DNA of 13,151 nt from SZUA-230 sp964581095 (GCA_964581095.1 CAZONK010000086.1:1-13151); one strand, 5' to 3'; shown: positions 6,636-13,151, counted from the first letter of the stretch. Notes: generated by a model from the letters alone, not told the origin. A program made the numbers and translations.

Positions 6636-7961
6636 ATGAATATTTTACTGGTAATACTACTAATAATTGTATTTATCGTTGTAGCGATATCAAAATTTAA
6701 AATCCATCCGTTCATTACCCTGTTACTTGCTGCAATATTCGTTGGTTTTTTGGTTGGAATGGATGGCGGGATAATCATAGACAAAATCAATGAAGGGTTT
6801 GGGGGAACACTTTCCAGTATTGGGATAATTATTGGGCTGGGTGCTATTATCGGAACATTTCTTGAAAGATCAGGTGGTACAACAGTTATGGCCCGTTATT
6901 TACTTAAGTTGATTGGGGACACGAAATCACCACTTGCGATGAATATAACCGGCTTCCTGGTTTCAATTCCGGTATTTTGTGACTCTGGATTTATCATCCT
7001 GTCATCTCTGAACAAAGCATTAAGCAAAAAAACCGGAATTCCATTAGTTGTATTTGTGGTAGCCCTCTCAACTGGATTATACGTAAGCCATGTATTCGTA
7101 CCTCCTACACCAGGTCCGCTCGCAGCAGCAGCAGCATTGGATGCCGATCTGGGCCTGGTGATGATAATGGGACTATTACTGGCCGTACCTACAGCATTGG
7201 TTGGGTACTTTTGGGCCAAATGGTCGGGTAGAAAACATGAAGTTAGCAACATTGAAGTTCCTGATACTGAAGAAGATGTGGGAAGCGATACAGGAATACT
7301 AGCTGTATTTTTACCCATTTTTATTCCGATTTTCCTTATTGCATTACGATCAATTGCAAATTATCCTTCACATCCTTTAGGTCAGGGAATTCTACATGAT
7401 ATACTTATTTTTGTAGGAAACCCTCTTATAGCATTATTTGTGGGTTTCTTGTTTGCCACACAACTTGCTGACAAAAAAACTTCAGTGAAGGATAAGCTGG
7501 GATGGGTATCTGATGCACTGAAAGATGCCGGTTCAATCATTCTCATCACAGGTGCAGGCGGGGCTTTTGGAAATGTATTGAGGGCTGGCAATATAGGGGA
7601 GGTATTGGAAACCGGAATGGCTGGAATGCAAGCAGGTATTCTTCTTCCATTTTTATTGGCAGCCATACTCAAAACCGCACAGGGATCATCTACTGTCGCT
7701 ATAATAACAACAGCTACCATCATTGCTCCATTGATGGGTTCATTGGGCCTTGACGATGAAATATCAAGGGCGCTAGCCGTGCTGGCAGTTGGAGCGGGTG
7801 CAATGACGGTTTCTCATATAAATGACAGTTATTTTTGGGTGGTGTCCCAATTTTCGGGAATGGATACCAAAGCAACCTTGCGAAGTCATACAGCGGCAAC
7901 TTTTTTTCAGGGAATAACTGCCATAATATTACTGTACATAGCTCACATGCTAATTAACTGA
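6636..7961 (+). CDS. GntP-family organic-acid permease, probably glycerate transporter
   Basis: Inner-membrane symporter of the GntP family (gluconate/idonate/D-serine permeases); 441 residues, about 12 membrane segments. Family hallmarks are visible: ERSGG with adjoining TT near residue 80, SIPVFCDSGFIIL, then SHVFVPPTPGPLAAAAAL in the middle, and SHINDSYFWVVSQFSGM near the C-terminus. The start at 6636 opens directly into the first hydrophobic helix. The stop is followed after 5 nt by glycerate kinase, and there is no gluconokinase nearby, so I infer that D-glycerate is the likely substrate rather than gluconate. A nearby kdgK/kdgA set on the other strand leaves a ketodeoxy-sugar acid as a less likely alternative. 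The gene is divergent from arsC. Confidence 0.9.
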   Translation: MNILLVILLIIVFIVVAISKFKIHPFITLLLAAIFVGFLVGMDGGIIIDKINEGFGGTLSSIGIIIGLGAIIGTFLERSGGTTVMARYLLKLIGDTKSPLAMNITGFLVSIPVFCDSGFIILSSLNKALSKKTGIPLVVFVVALSTGLYVSHVFVPPTPGPLAAAAALDADLGLVMIMGLLLAVPTALVGYFWAKWSGRKHEVSNIEVPDTEEDVGSDTGILAVFLPIFIPIFLIALRSIANYPSHPLGQGILHDILIFVGNPLIALFVGFLFATQLADKKTSVKDKLGWVSDALKDAGSIILITGAGGAFGNVLRAGNIGEVLETGMAGMQAGILLPFLLAAILKTAQGSSTVAIITTATIIAPLMGSLGLDDEISRALAVLAVGAGAMTVSHINDSYFWVVSQFSGMDTKATLRSHTAATFFQGITAIILLYIAHMLIN

Positions 7962-7966
7962 CAATA

Positions 7967-9094
7967 ATGAAGATTGTAGTAGCACCGGATTCCTTCAAAG
8001 AAAGCTTATCTGCAAAACAAGTAGCAGGATCAATCACGTTGGGAATATTGAAAGTATTTCCAGATGCTGAAATTGTTCAGATACCTGTTTCTGATGGGGG
8101 AGAAGGACTGTTGGATGCTTTTTCTGAGGCAATGGAGGTACAAAAGATTTCCATGGTTGTCAGGGATCCTTTACTTCGTGATATTGATGCCCACTATGGT
8201 GTTTTGGATGATAAAACCACCGCTGTAATAGAAATGGCAAATGCTTCGGGACTTGAACTCCTTGAGGAAAATGAAAAGGATCCGGTTGTAACGTCTTCAT
8301 ACGGAACCGGACAGTTGATACTGAACGCGTTAGATCGTGGCTATTCAAAATTAATTATAGGACTCGGCGGAAGTGCAACCAACGATGGGGGCATGGGAAT
8401 GGTAAGGGCATTGGGTGTTCGATTTTTGGACGAAAACAATGAAGAAATTGGAGAAGGGGGAGGTGTACTGGACCGGTTGCGAAAAATTGATATTTCTGGC
8501 CTGGACGACCGGCTTGTGAAATGCAAAATTACAGGAGCATGCGATGTTACCAACCCTTTGACAGGGCCAAATGGTGCTTCATTTGTTTATGGATCACAGA
8601 AAGGAGGAACACCTGATGCATTAAAGCAATTGGACGAAAATATGATGCATTATGCTTCAATAATTCAGTCAGATATTGGAGTCGAAGCGAATACAGTTGA
8701 GGGAGCAGGAGCAGCCGGCGGAATGGGTGCAGCATTGGTAGCATTCTTTGGAGCCAAATTGAGAAGTGGGTTTGACTTGATTTCTGAGAGTCTGGAATTG
8801 GAGTACCATATACGAAATGCAAACCTCGTGATAACAGGGGAAGGTAAAATTGATAAACAGACGCTAAACGGAAAAGTAGTTTCAGGAGTGGCAGGTATTG
8901 CAAAGAAATGCAATGTGCCCGTAATCGTGATCGCGGGAAAAATAGGAGAGGGCATTGATCAAATTTATAATCACGGGGTCACTGCGGTATTTTCTATTGT
9001 TGATCAACCAATGGAACTGGCAGCAGCCCTCAAAAATGCCGATGGACTTATTCAATCTTGTGTTGAAAATATTATGAGGGTTCTTAAAATATAA
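7967..9094 (+). CDS. glxK: Glycerate 2-kinase (GarK/GlxK family)
   Basis: Cytoplasmic kinase that converts D-glycerate and ATP to 2-phosphoglycerate. At 375 residues it is full length for the GarK/GlxK (PF02595) family. Conserved segments in order: APDSFKESLSA (6-16), PVSDGGEG (40-47), GLGGSATNDGGMGM (132-145), CDVTNPLTGPNGASFVYGSQKG (around 192-212), GAGAAGGMGAAL (247-257) and TGEGKIDKQTLNGK (290-303). No key segment is missing. It starts 5 nt after the permease stop, without a Shine-Dalgarno sequence, so the two form one operon. In other bacteria this enzyme serves glucarate/galactarate, glycolate/glyoxylate or serine-derived glycerate; the coupling to a transporter here suggests uptake of external glycerate. 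The exact paralogue name (GarK or GlxK) cannot be fixed from sequence. Confidence 0.93.
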   Translation: MKIVVAPDSFKESLSAKQVAGSITLGILKVFPDAEIVQIPVSDGGEGLLDAFSEAMEVQKISMVVRDPLLRDIDAHYGVLDDKTTAVIEMANASGLELLEENEKDPVVTSSYGTGQLILNALDRGYSKLIIGLGGSATNDGGMGMVRALGVRFLDENNEEIGEGGGVLDRLRKIDISGLDDRLVKCKITGACDVTNPLTGPNGASFVYGSQKGGTPDALKQLDENMMHYASIIQSDIGVEANTVEGAGAAGGMGAALVAFFGAKLRSGFDLISESLELEYHIRNANLVITGEGKIDKQTLNGKVVSGVAGIAKKCNVPVIVIAGKIGEGIDQIYNHGVTAVFSIVDQPMELAAALKNADGLIQSCVENIMRVLKI

Positions 9095-9102
9095 TGCACC
9101 TG

Positions 9103-9138
9103 GTTTTGCTAAATCTGTTGCACTTCAGCTAGCGAAAC
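9103..9138. terminator. Weak stem-loop between convergent glxK and kdgA
   Basis: GTTTTGCTA (9103-9111) can pair with TAGCGAAAC (9130-9138) through a 9-bp stem with one G-U pair and an 18-nt loop. It lies in the 99-nt gap between the convergent ends of glycerate kinase and KdgA, where a bidirectional terminator would be expected. The stem is AT-rich and the downstream U-tract is poor, so support is modest. Confidence 0.25.
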
Positions 9139-9193
9139 AATCAAAATAATTTTTCAATTAATCAAACTCCGTGTTGTTTATTTAATTGCGAAA

Positions 9194-9871
9194 TTATGAT
9201 ATCAATTTAAATTTATTAGCTATAGCCAATACTTCTTCAACCCGCTTAGTCAGAGCTGCGTAATCATAGGATCCATCGGTTGATTTTACAAACAACTTCG
9301 ATCCCATTCCTACACAGTGTACGCCCGCCTCAAACCATCCTTTCAGGTTTTCTTCTGTTGGCTCCACACCACCTGTGGGCATAATGCTGGTCCAGGGCGA
9401 AGGTCCTTTTATCGCTTTTACAAATGAAGGCCCGCCAACCTGTGAGCCCGGAAATATTTTAACTACTTCAGCACCAAGTTCTTCCGCATACGAAATCTCG
9501 GTTAGCGTACCACAACCCGGTGACCAGGCAATTTTTCTTCGGTTGCATACTTTTGCCATTTCGTAATTAAGTACGGGGGATAGAATAAAATTGGCACCAT
9601 TTTGTATGTAAATTGAGGTAGTTGCAGCATCAATAACTGAACCCACACCCATAATTATTTCCGGTGTTTCCTGTTCAGCAAACTTATTTAGCCCGGCAAA
9701 TACTTCAAGGGCATAATCCCCCCGGTTGGTAAACTCGAAAACACGAATACCTCCATTGTAGCAGGCTTTCAGAATCTCTTTACAAACCTCAATATCCTTG
9801 TTATAAAAAACTGGTACGATACCTGTCTCTTTCATTTTTAATGCTACCTCAATTCTTGAAAATCTTGCCAT
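9194..9871 (-). CDS. kdgA: KDPG/KHG aldolase
   Basis: Class I (Schiff-base) aldolase that splits 2-keto-3-deoxy-6-phosphogluconate into pyruvate and glyceraldehyde-3-phosphate, the last step of uronate breakdown and of the Entner-Doudoroff route. The 225-residue TIM barrel carries E46 in FEFTNRG (general acid/base), GVGSVID (75-81), SPG (117-119) and the Schiff-base lysine K138 in VKIFPGSQVGG (137-147), followed by the phosphate-binding PTGGVEPTEEN and CVGMGSKLF. The first residues MARFSRIEVALKM are a normal family N-terminus. It is the distal gene of the uxaC-kdgK-kdgA run, but 502 nt of repeat-filled sequence separates it from kdgK, so it may have its own promoter. A specificity including 4-hydroxy-2-oxoglutarate is possible. 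Confidence 0.93.
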   Translation of the reverse strand: MARFSRIEVALKMKETGIVPVFYNKDIEVCKEILKACYNGGIRVFEFTNRGDYALEVFAGLNKFAEQETPEIIMGVGSVIDAATTSIYIQNGANFILSPVLNYEMAKVCNRRKIAWSPGCGTLTEISYAEELGAEVVKIFPGSQVGGPSFVKAIKGPSPWTSIMPTGGVEPTEENLKGWFEAGVHCVGMGSKLFVKSTDGSYDYAALTKRVEEVLAIANKFKLIS

Positions 9872-9979
9872 AATTTTTACAATATTATCATTAAAATTTA
9901 TTAACTGAGATTTTGTACATATTCCCCCTTATTAAAGGGTGTTGTGTTTATTGTGCAATTTTTTTCAACTAAATAATTA

Positions 9980-10265
9980 TTTAACCCAACTTGGCCATTT
10001 TAAAATTTAAAAGTGTAATAATCAACACTTTACCACTTTGTGTGGTACACTACATATTTTCTTTGGTCTTTATTTTATTTTTAAAAGTTTATTCTGTCAT
10101 TTTGCAAATTTACAAACGAGTTGCAGGACGAGCAAATGCTGTACATCACTACAAATTAATTTCCAATTCACAAAGTTGTTTTCAATGCAGTTTAGGCTGT
10201 TTCAACTCGAAAGAGCTATCCAAAATTTTTATTTTTTTCAACAAGTACAGCCAAGTTGGGTTAAA
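9980..10265. mobile_element. 286-bp MITE-like element with 16-bp terminal inverted repeats
   Basis: TTTAACCCAACTTGGC (9980-9995) is the exact reverse complement of GCCAAGTTGGGTTAAA (10250-10265). The outer TTAA on both sides (9981-9984 and 10261-10264) could be a TTAA target duplication, leaving 11-bp ends CCCAACTTGGC, or part of the repeat itself; TTAA being a palindrome, the two cannot be told apart here. The interior is AT-rich with no transposase: AAAGTGT (10010-10016) pairs with ACACTTT (10025-10031), and CCAC (10033-10036) with GTGG (10042-10045), giving subterminal hairpins. A related pair of ends at 3098-3127 supports a repeat family. I infer a non-autonomous element mobilised in trans; the family of the helper transposase is unknown. 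Confidence 0.6.
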
Positions 10266-10349
10266 ATACTCTTCATGATTTTTAATCCAATCTGTTAAAT
10301 GATCCGGAGCAGTCCTATGCCAGATTTCCACACATTGGTAGTTTTGCCA
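10182..10349 (-). pseudogene. Start-less 55-codon open frame, possible gene remnant
   Basis: Between two stop codons, the minus strand reads 55 sense codons with a protein-like composition: it opens WQNYQCVEIWHRTAPDHLTD and continues through IKNHEEYFNPTWLYLLKK before ending in ELKQPKLH. There is no ATG and no recognised domain. The frame runs through the right-hand inverted repeat (encoding FNPTWLY), so if it is a true remnant, the repeat end once lay inside a gene or supplied part of it. In AT-rich DNA a frame of this length can arise by chance. Confidence 0.2.
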
Positions 10350-10373
10350 TCAACCAATTTCAAGCGGGTTACA

Positions 10374-11420
10374 TCAACGGGAAACCCTTCCTGATGCATC
10401 TCCACCCATCAGTTTTTCTACTTCTTCCACGGTAACCAAATTGGCGTCGCCCTTGATGGTGTGCTTTAAACATGATGCCGCTACCGCAAAATCGAGGGCT
10501 TTTTGATCGTCGTTGGAAAACATTAACAAACCGTAAATCAGGCCACCCATGAAGGAATCACCACCCCCAACCCGATCGACAATATGTGTAATCTGGTATT
10601 GTTTGGACTCATACATTTTATTCCCATCATACATCACACCGGCCCACGTATTGTGCGAAGCTGAAATAGAGCACCTGAGTGTAGTAATAACTTTTTTAGC
10701 CCTCGGAAATTTTACCATCATTTGTTGGCAAACAGATAAAAATGCTTCAGCGGTAACATCATGCCCTTTGGTTATATCCAGGTCTTCCGGACGAATGCCA
10801 AAATGCTTATCAGAGTCCTCCTCATTGCCCAGGATTATATCACAGTACGAAGTAAGTTCAGTCATTATTTCTTCAGAATCTACTCCGTATTTCCAGAGTT
10901 TCGTGCGATAATTTAAATCAGTTGAAATCGTAATTCCTAATTGACAGGCAGCCTTAACGGCTTCAAGACATACATCCGCCGCACTTTGTGAAATCGCAGG
11001 AGTTATGCCTGTCCAATGGAACCAACCGGCACCTTCAAATACATTTTCCCAATTGATCATACCCGGTTTGATCTCCGCTGTAGATGAATGGGCCCTGTCA
11101 TAGATGACTTTGCTTCCCCGGTTTACAGCACCGGTCTCAAGAAAATATATGCCCAATCTCTTTCCCCCAAAAATTATATTTTGTGTATTTACACCTCTTT
11201 TGCGCAATTCCATAAGTGCACATTCTCCAATGTCGTTTGCAGGCAATCTTGTTACAAAATCAACAGGAATACCGTAGTTGGCCAGCGAGACAGCTACAGA
11301 GGGTTCACTGCCACCATAAATAATATCAAACGAATTTGCTTGTGAAAAACGTTGGAATCCCGGAGGGGAGAGCCTGAGCATTATTTCACCAAATGTCACT
11401 ACTTTTTTCATCTGTATCAT
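10374..11420 (-). CDS. kdgK: 2-keto-3-deoxygluconate kinase (PfkB family)
   Basis: Cytoplasmic ribokinase-family enzyme that phosphorylates 2-keto-3-deoxygluconate to KDPG. The 348-residue protein has the N-terminal strand TFGEIMLRLSPPG (9-21), the substrate-lid motif GGSEPSVAVSLANYG (36-50), the DLNYR segment (168-172) and the ATP/anion-hole motif DRVGGGDSFMGG (282-293) with the catalytic base D288. The end DASGRVSR is of a kind I associate with Bacteroidota KdgK. Two in-frame ATGs are possible (11420 and 11411); the second gives MKKVVTFGEIM and may be the true start, a difference of three residues. It is transcribed with uxaC upstream (213-nt gap) and kdgA downstream, matching the order of the pathway. 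Confidence 0.93.
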   Translation of the reverse strand: MIQMKKVVTFGEIMLRLSPPGFQRFSQANSFDIIYGGSEPSVAVSLANYGIPVDFVTRLPANDIGECALMELRKRGVNTQNIIFGGKRLGIYFLETGAVNRGSKVIYDRAHSSTAEIKPGMINWENVFEGAGWFHWTGITPAISQSAADVCLEAVKAACQLGITISTDLNYRTKLWKYGVDSEEIMTELTSYCDIILGNEEDSDKHFGIRPEDLDITKGHDVTAEAFLSVCQQMMVKFPRAKKVITTLRCSISASHNTWAGVMYDGNKMYESKQYQITHIVDRVGGGDSFMGGLIYGLLMFSNDDQKALDFAVAASCLKHTIKGDANLVTVEEVEKLMGGDASGRVSR

Positions 11421-11444
11421 ATTTCATACCTGATCTTCACCGTT

Positions 11445-11509
11445 TTGTTTTGTCACGATTTTTGCCTCCCGATAGCTATCGGAAAATGCAAAAATCCATG
11501 CCAAAACAA
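11445..11509. repeat. 65-bp nested palindrome centred on CCGATAGCTATCGG
   Basis: The core CCGATAGCTATCGG (11469-11482) is a perfect 14-bp palindrome. Outside it, GATTTTTGC (11457-11465) pairs with GCAAAAATC (11488-11496), and further out TTGTTTTG (11445-11452) pairs with CAAAACAA (11502-11509), so the whole unit can fold as one long imperfect hairpin with two small internal loops. It lies in the uxaC-kdgK gap, upstream of kdgK. The core resembles a palindrome I recall as abundant in Bacteroidota genomes; this was not checked. Confidence 0.7.
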
Positions 11510-11519
11510 GTTGAACTTG
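11507..11519. repeat. 13-bp palindrome CAAGTT-G-AACTTG
   Basis: CAAGTT (11507-11512) and AACTTG (11514-11519) are perfect inverted repeats around a single G. It touches the outer arm of the 65-bp palindrome. It could be an operator-like dyad for the kdgK transcript or part of the repeat cluster; nothing in the sequence decides this. Confidence 0.35.
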
Positions 11520-11538
11520 ATTCTTAACCATGGGCTGA

Positions 11539-11556
11539 TCCCGAAAGTTTTCGGGA
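11539..11556. repeat. 18-bp palindrome TCCCGAAA-GT-TTTCGGGA
   Basis: TCCCGAAA (11539-11546) and TTTCGGGA (11549-11556) form a perfect 8-bp stem with only GT between them. It is GC-richer than its surroundings and lies 78 nt downstream of uxaC, 57 nt after the palindrome core at 11482. Short CCCGAAA/TTTCGGG palindromes of this kind appear to be a dispersed intergenic repeat in the phylum (recollection). It could also attenuate transcription between uxaC and kdgK, but no U-run follows. Confidence 0.55.
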
Positions 11557-11633
11557 CATGACTATTGACTCCCCGTTGCATTTGATCACCATATTCAAAA
11601 TAAATTATCGTGGTTTCATTTTAAATTAACATA

Positions 11634-13037
11634 TCATTCAAACCCAAAATACTTTTGTGCATTACCGTAGCAAATTTTACAGATGATCCCGCCTAACCAG
11701 TTCATGTCGTTCGGCAGTGCTCCTTTTTCAACGTCCTTCCCAAATACATTACATAATATTCTGCGAAAATATTCATGACGGGGATAGGATAAAAAACTTC
11801 TCGAATCGGTGATCATTCCTACAAACTGACTGATCAAACCCATATTGGAAAGGGTGTTGATTTGTTTTTCCATACCATCAGTTTGGTCAAGAAACCACCA
11901 TCCCGAACCGAATTGCATTTTCCCTGAAATTTTACCATCCTGGAAGTTTCCGGCCATGGTTGCAAACACTTCATTATCAGCAGGGTTTAGATTATAAATA
12001 ATCGTTTTTGCCAGTGCATCTTCATTGTCCAGCCTATTAAAATATCTTGCAAGGTTTTGGGCTTGCGGAAAATCTCCAATCGAATCGACCCCACAGTCAG
12101 CCCCAAGTGTCCTTAATAATCGGGTGTTGTTATTTCGAAGTGCACCGAGGTGAAATTGTTGAGTCCATCCTTTTGTGTGGTACATTTTGCCCAATTCATA
12201 CAAAATATATGATTTGTATTGTTCTGCTTTCCCATGATCTGCTTTTTGACCATTCATTGCTTGTTGAAATACTTCTTTAATTGAATTGACATCAAAATCA
12301 GCCGAAAACAGGTAGTTCAATCCATGATCTGACAATCTGCATCCTGATCTGTGAAAATAATCAATACTTTCATTTATGCATATGATTAAGTCATCAACTG
12401 ATTCAATTTCGGTGTTATATTTTTGACCTAATTTATCGATATATGGCTTAAATACTTCAGGTTCTTCAACCCGCAAAAGATTATCCGGGCGAAACGTAGG
12501 GAGAACGTTTACTTCATAACCATCTTCTTTTAGTTTTTTATGATGTTCTAATGAATCTAATGGATCGTCTGTGGTACAGATTACCTCAACATTCATTTTC
12601 AGGGGAATCTGGCGCGCTGAAAAATCCGATGAAGATAGCATATGGTTGCACTCATCATAAATGGAATCGGCTGTTTCGGAATTCAGATACTTATCAATTC
12701 CAAAATATCTGTTGAGTTCGAGGTGGGTCCAATGAAACAATGGGTTTCGAACTGTACCGGGTACGATTTCAGACCACTTCAAAAACTTCTCTTTATTACC
12801 TGCATCGCCGGTAATAAATGACTCCTCAACCCCTGCGGCCCTCATCGCCCGCCATTTATAGTGATCACCTTTTAGCCAGATCTGTGTTAAGTTTTCAAAT
12901 TGAACATTATTGGCAAGTTCTTCCGGGGGCAGGTGACAATGATAATCAATGATGGGCTGGTCTTTGGCGTAATCGTGATATAGCGTACGTGAAGCTTTTG
13001 TTTGAAGTAAAAAATCATCATGAATAATTATACTCAT
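11634..13037 (-). CDS. uxaC: Glucuronate isomerase (uronate isomerase)
   Basis: Cytoplasmic amidohydrolase-superfamily enzyme that interconverts D-glucuronate and D-fructuronate, and D-galacturonate and D-tagaturonate, the entry step of hexuronate catabolism. The 467-residue length is standard. Visible family segments are DYHCHLPP with the metal-site pair H33 and H35, LKGDHYKWRAMRAAGV (55-70), NPLFHWTHLELNRYFG (98-113), CTTDDPLDSLEHH (154-166), TFRPD (181-185), and near the end GMITDSRSFLSYPRHEYFRR and GGIICKICYGNA. The ATG at 13037 gives the usual short lead into FLLQTKASRTLYHDYAKDQP. It is the first gene of the uxaC-kdgK-kdgA run; the intermediate reductase and dehydratase genes must lie elsewhere, perhaps just upstream of the window edge. 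Confidence 0.96.
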   Translation of the reverse strand: MSIIIHDDFLLQTKASRTLYHDYAKDQPIIDYHCHLPPEELANNVQFENLTQIWLKGDHYKWRAMRAAGVEESFITGDAGNKEKFLKWSEIVPGTVRNPLFHWTHLELNRYFGIDKYLNSETADSIYDECNHMLSSSDFSARQIPLKMNVEVICTTDDPLDSLEHHKKLKEDGYEVNVLPTFRPDNLLRVEEPEVFKPYIDKLGQKYNTEIESVDDLIICINESIDYFHRSGCRLSDHGLNYLFSADFDVNSIKEVFQQAMNGQKADHGKAEQYKSYILYELGKMYHTKGWTQQFHLGALRNNNTRLLRTLGADCGVDSIGDFPQAQNLARYFNRLDNEDALAKTIIYNLNPADNEVFATMAGNFQDGKISGKMQFGSGWWFLDQTDGMEKQINTLSNMGLISQFVGMITDSRSFLSYPRHEYFRRILCNVFGKDVEKGALPNDMNWLGGIICKICYGNAQKYFGFE

Positions 13038-13045
13038 TCCCGATT

Positions 13046-13063
13046 GCCAGTTTGGCCAGTTTG
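13046..13063 (-). repeat. Two tandem 9-bp repeats just before the uxaC start
   Basis: On the minus strand CAAACTGGC occurs twice without a gap, ending 8 nt before the uxaC ATG. The junction contains TGGCCA. This place is where ribosome binding occurs, and a tandem copy could affect translation initiation or be a regulator site. It may also be simple slippage. Confidence 0.4.
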
Positions 13064-13109
13064 AGGGTTAACGTAATTAATTATTGCCAATAGGTCTCTT
13101 TCTTTAATC

Positions 13110-13125
13110 GCAATTTATGCAATTT
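13110..13125. promoter_or_regulatory. Direct repeat GCAATTT upstream of uxaC
   Basis: GCAATTT occurs at 13110-13116 and 13119-13125, a 9-bp period, about 75-90 nt before the uxaC start. Close to one helical turn apart, the copies could be half-sites for a regulator of the uronate genes, but no known operator is recognised and no -7/-33 promoter is clear next to it. Confidence 0.2.
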
Positions 13126-13151
13126 AAATCATTCTGATCTTTTTTTTCAAT

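Larger units (their letters stand above)
9872..10373. other. Repeat-bearing gap between kdgK and kdgA
   Basis: This 502-nt gap is large for co-directional pathway genes. It holds the 286-bp inverted-repeat element (9980-10265), a start-less open frame on the minus strand (10182-10349), and near kdgA a small hairpin CCCTT-ATTA-AAGGG (9926-9939) that would sit in the kdgA leader. Plus-strand frames through the element look like AT-rich chance frames. Confidence 0.6.

Noticed and set aside
6518..6790. 90-codon minus-strand frame between arsC and the permease start
   Set aside because: It overlaps the permease gene and the divergent promoter region; its Ile/Ser/Asn-rich sequence is the antisense of a membrane protein.
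6896..7723. Minus-strand frames of 140 and 113 codons within the GntP permease gene
   Set aside because: They mirror the permease coding sequence; the Pro/Asn/Ser-rich products are typical antisense shadows.
9991..10298. Two overlapping plus-strand frames of 95 and 86 codons across the 286-bp element
   Set aside because: Both lie within AT-rich repeat DNA, overlap each other in different frames, and show Phe/Ile/Cys-rich low-information sequence with no transposase motif.
10306..10407. 34-codon minus-strand frame beginning MHQEGFPVDV that overlaps the end of kdgK
   Set aside because: It starts inside kdgK, is short, and has no match I recognise; it is more likely a chance frame than a coupled small gene.
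10549..10911. 120-codon plus-strand frame inside kdgK
   Set aside because: It is fully antisense to conserved kinase motifs and has no independent support.
1..13151. CRISPR array, tRNA, rRNA, riboswitch or phage genes
   Set aside because: No regularly spaced repeats, tRNA-like folds, rRNA sequence, known riboswitch core or phage structural genes could be seen on either strand.

Overview
This window looks like a chromosomal stretch from an AT-rich member of the Bacteroidota, perhaps a Cytophagales-type environmental or marine bacterium. The evidence is the protein types (Na/Pi-cotransporter with a PhoU tail, Acr3 plus a thioredoxin-type ArsC, UxaC/KdgK/KdgA with Bacteroidota-like C-termini), the lack of Shine-Dalgarno sequences before nearly all starts, candidate promoters of the TAnnTTTG type, and the very abundant-looking CCGATAGCTATCGG palindrome. 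The lineage below phylum is a guess. No rRNA, tRNA, CRISPR array, phage gene or intact transposase is seen.

Layout. 128-1819 (-): sodium/phosphate symporter with a PhoU-like cytoplasmic tail. 2161-2797 (+): two small genes, a 101-residue unknown and a short lipoprotein. 2798-3171: intergenic, with a possible 26-residue membrane peptide (-) and a perfect 30-bp hairpin. 3172-6515 (-): YdeI/OmdA-type protein, membrane-anchored dihaem cytochrome c, and an arsenic detoxification pair (acr3 overlapping arsC by 4 nt; no arsR in view). 6636-9094 (+): two-gene unit of a GntP-family permease and glycerate 2-kinase, 5 nt apart, most simply a glycerate uptake and phosphorylation operon. 9194-13037 (-): lower uronate catabolism, uxaC - kdgK - kdgA, all in one direction but with unusually large gaps (213 and 502 nt).

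How the genes work together. UxaC isomerises glucuronate/galacturonate to fructuronate/tagaturonate. The reductase and dehydratase steps (uxuB/uxuA or uxaB/uxaA) are not in the window. KdgK phosphorylates 2-keto-3-deoxygluconate to KDPG and KdgA splits KDPG into pyruvate and glyceraldehyde-3-phosphate. Glycerate kinase feeds glycerate into the same lower glycolysis. ArsC reduces arsenate to arsenite, which Acr3 exports; the Na/Pi symporter is separate but chemically related, since arsenate is a phosphate analogue.

The most interesting non-coding signal is a repeat family. A 286-bp segment between kdgK and kdgA is bounded by perfect 16-bp inverted repeats with TTAA at both outer edges, as expected of a small non-autonomous transposon (MITE-like). 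The 30-bp hairpin at 3098-3127 carries the same two ends almost back to back, also between TTAA tetranucleotides, as if it were an element with its interior missing. Other palindromes fill the uxaC-kdgK gap. I did not find a convincing new multi-gene system; the repeat family and the glycerate operon are the items most worth checking.
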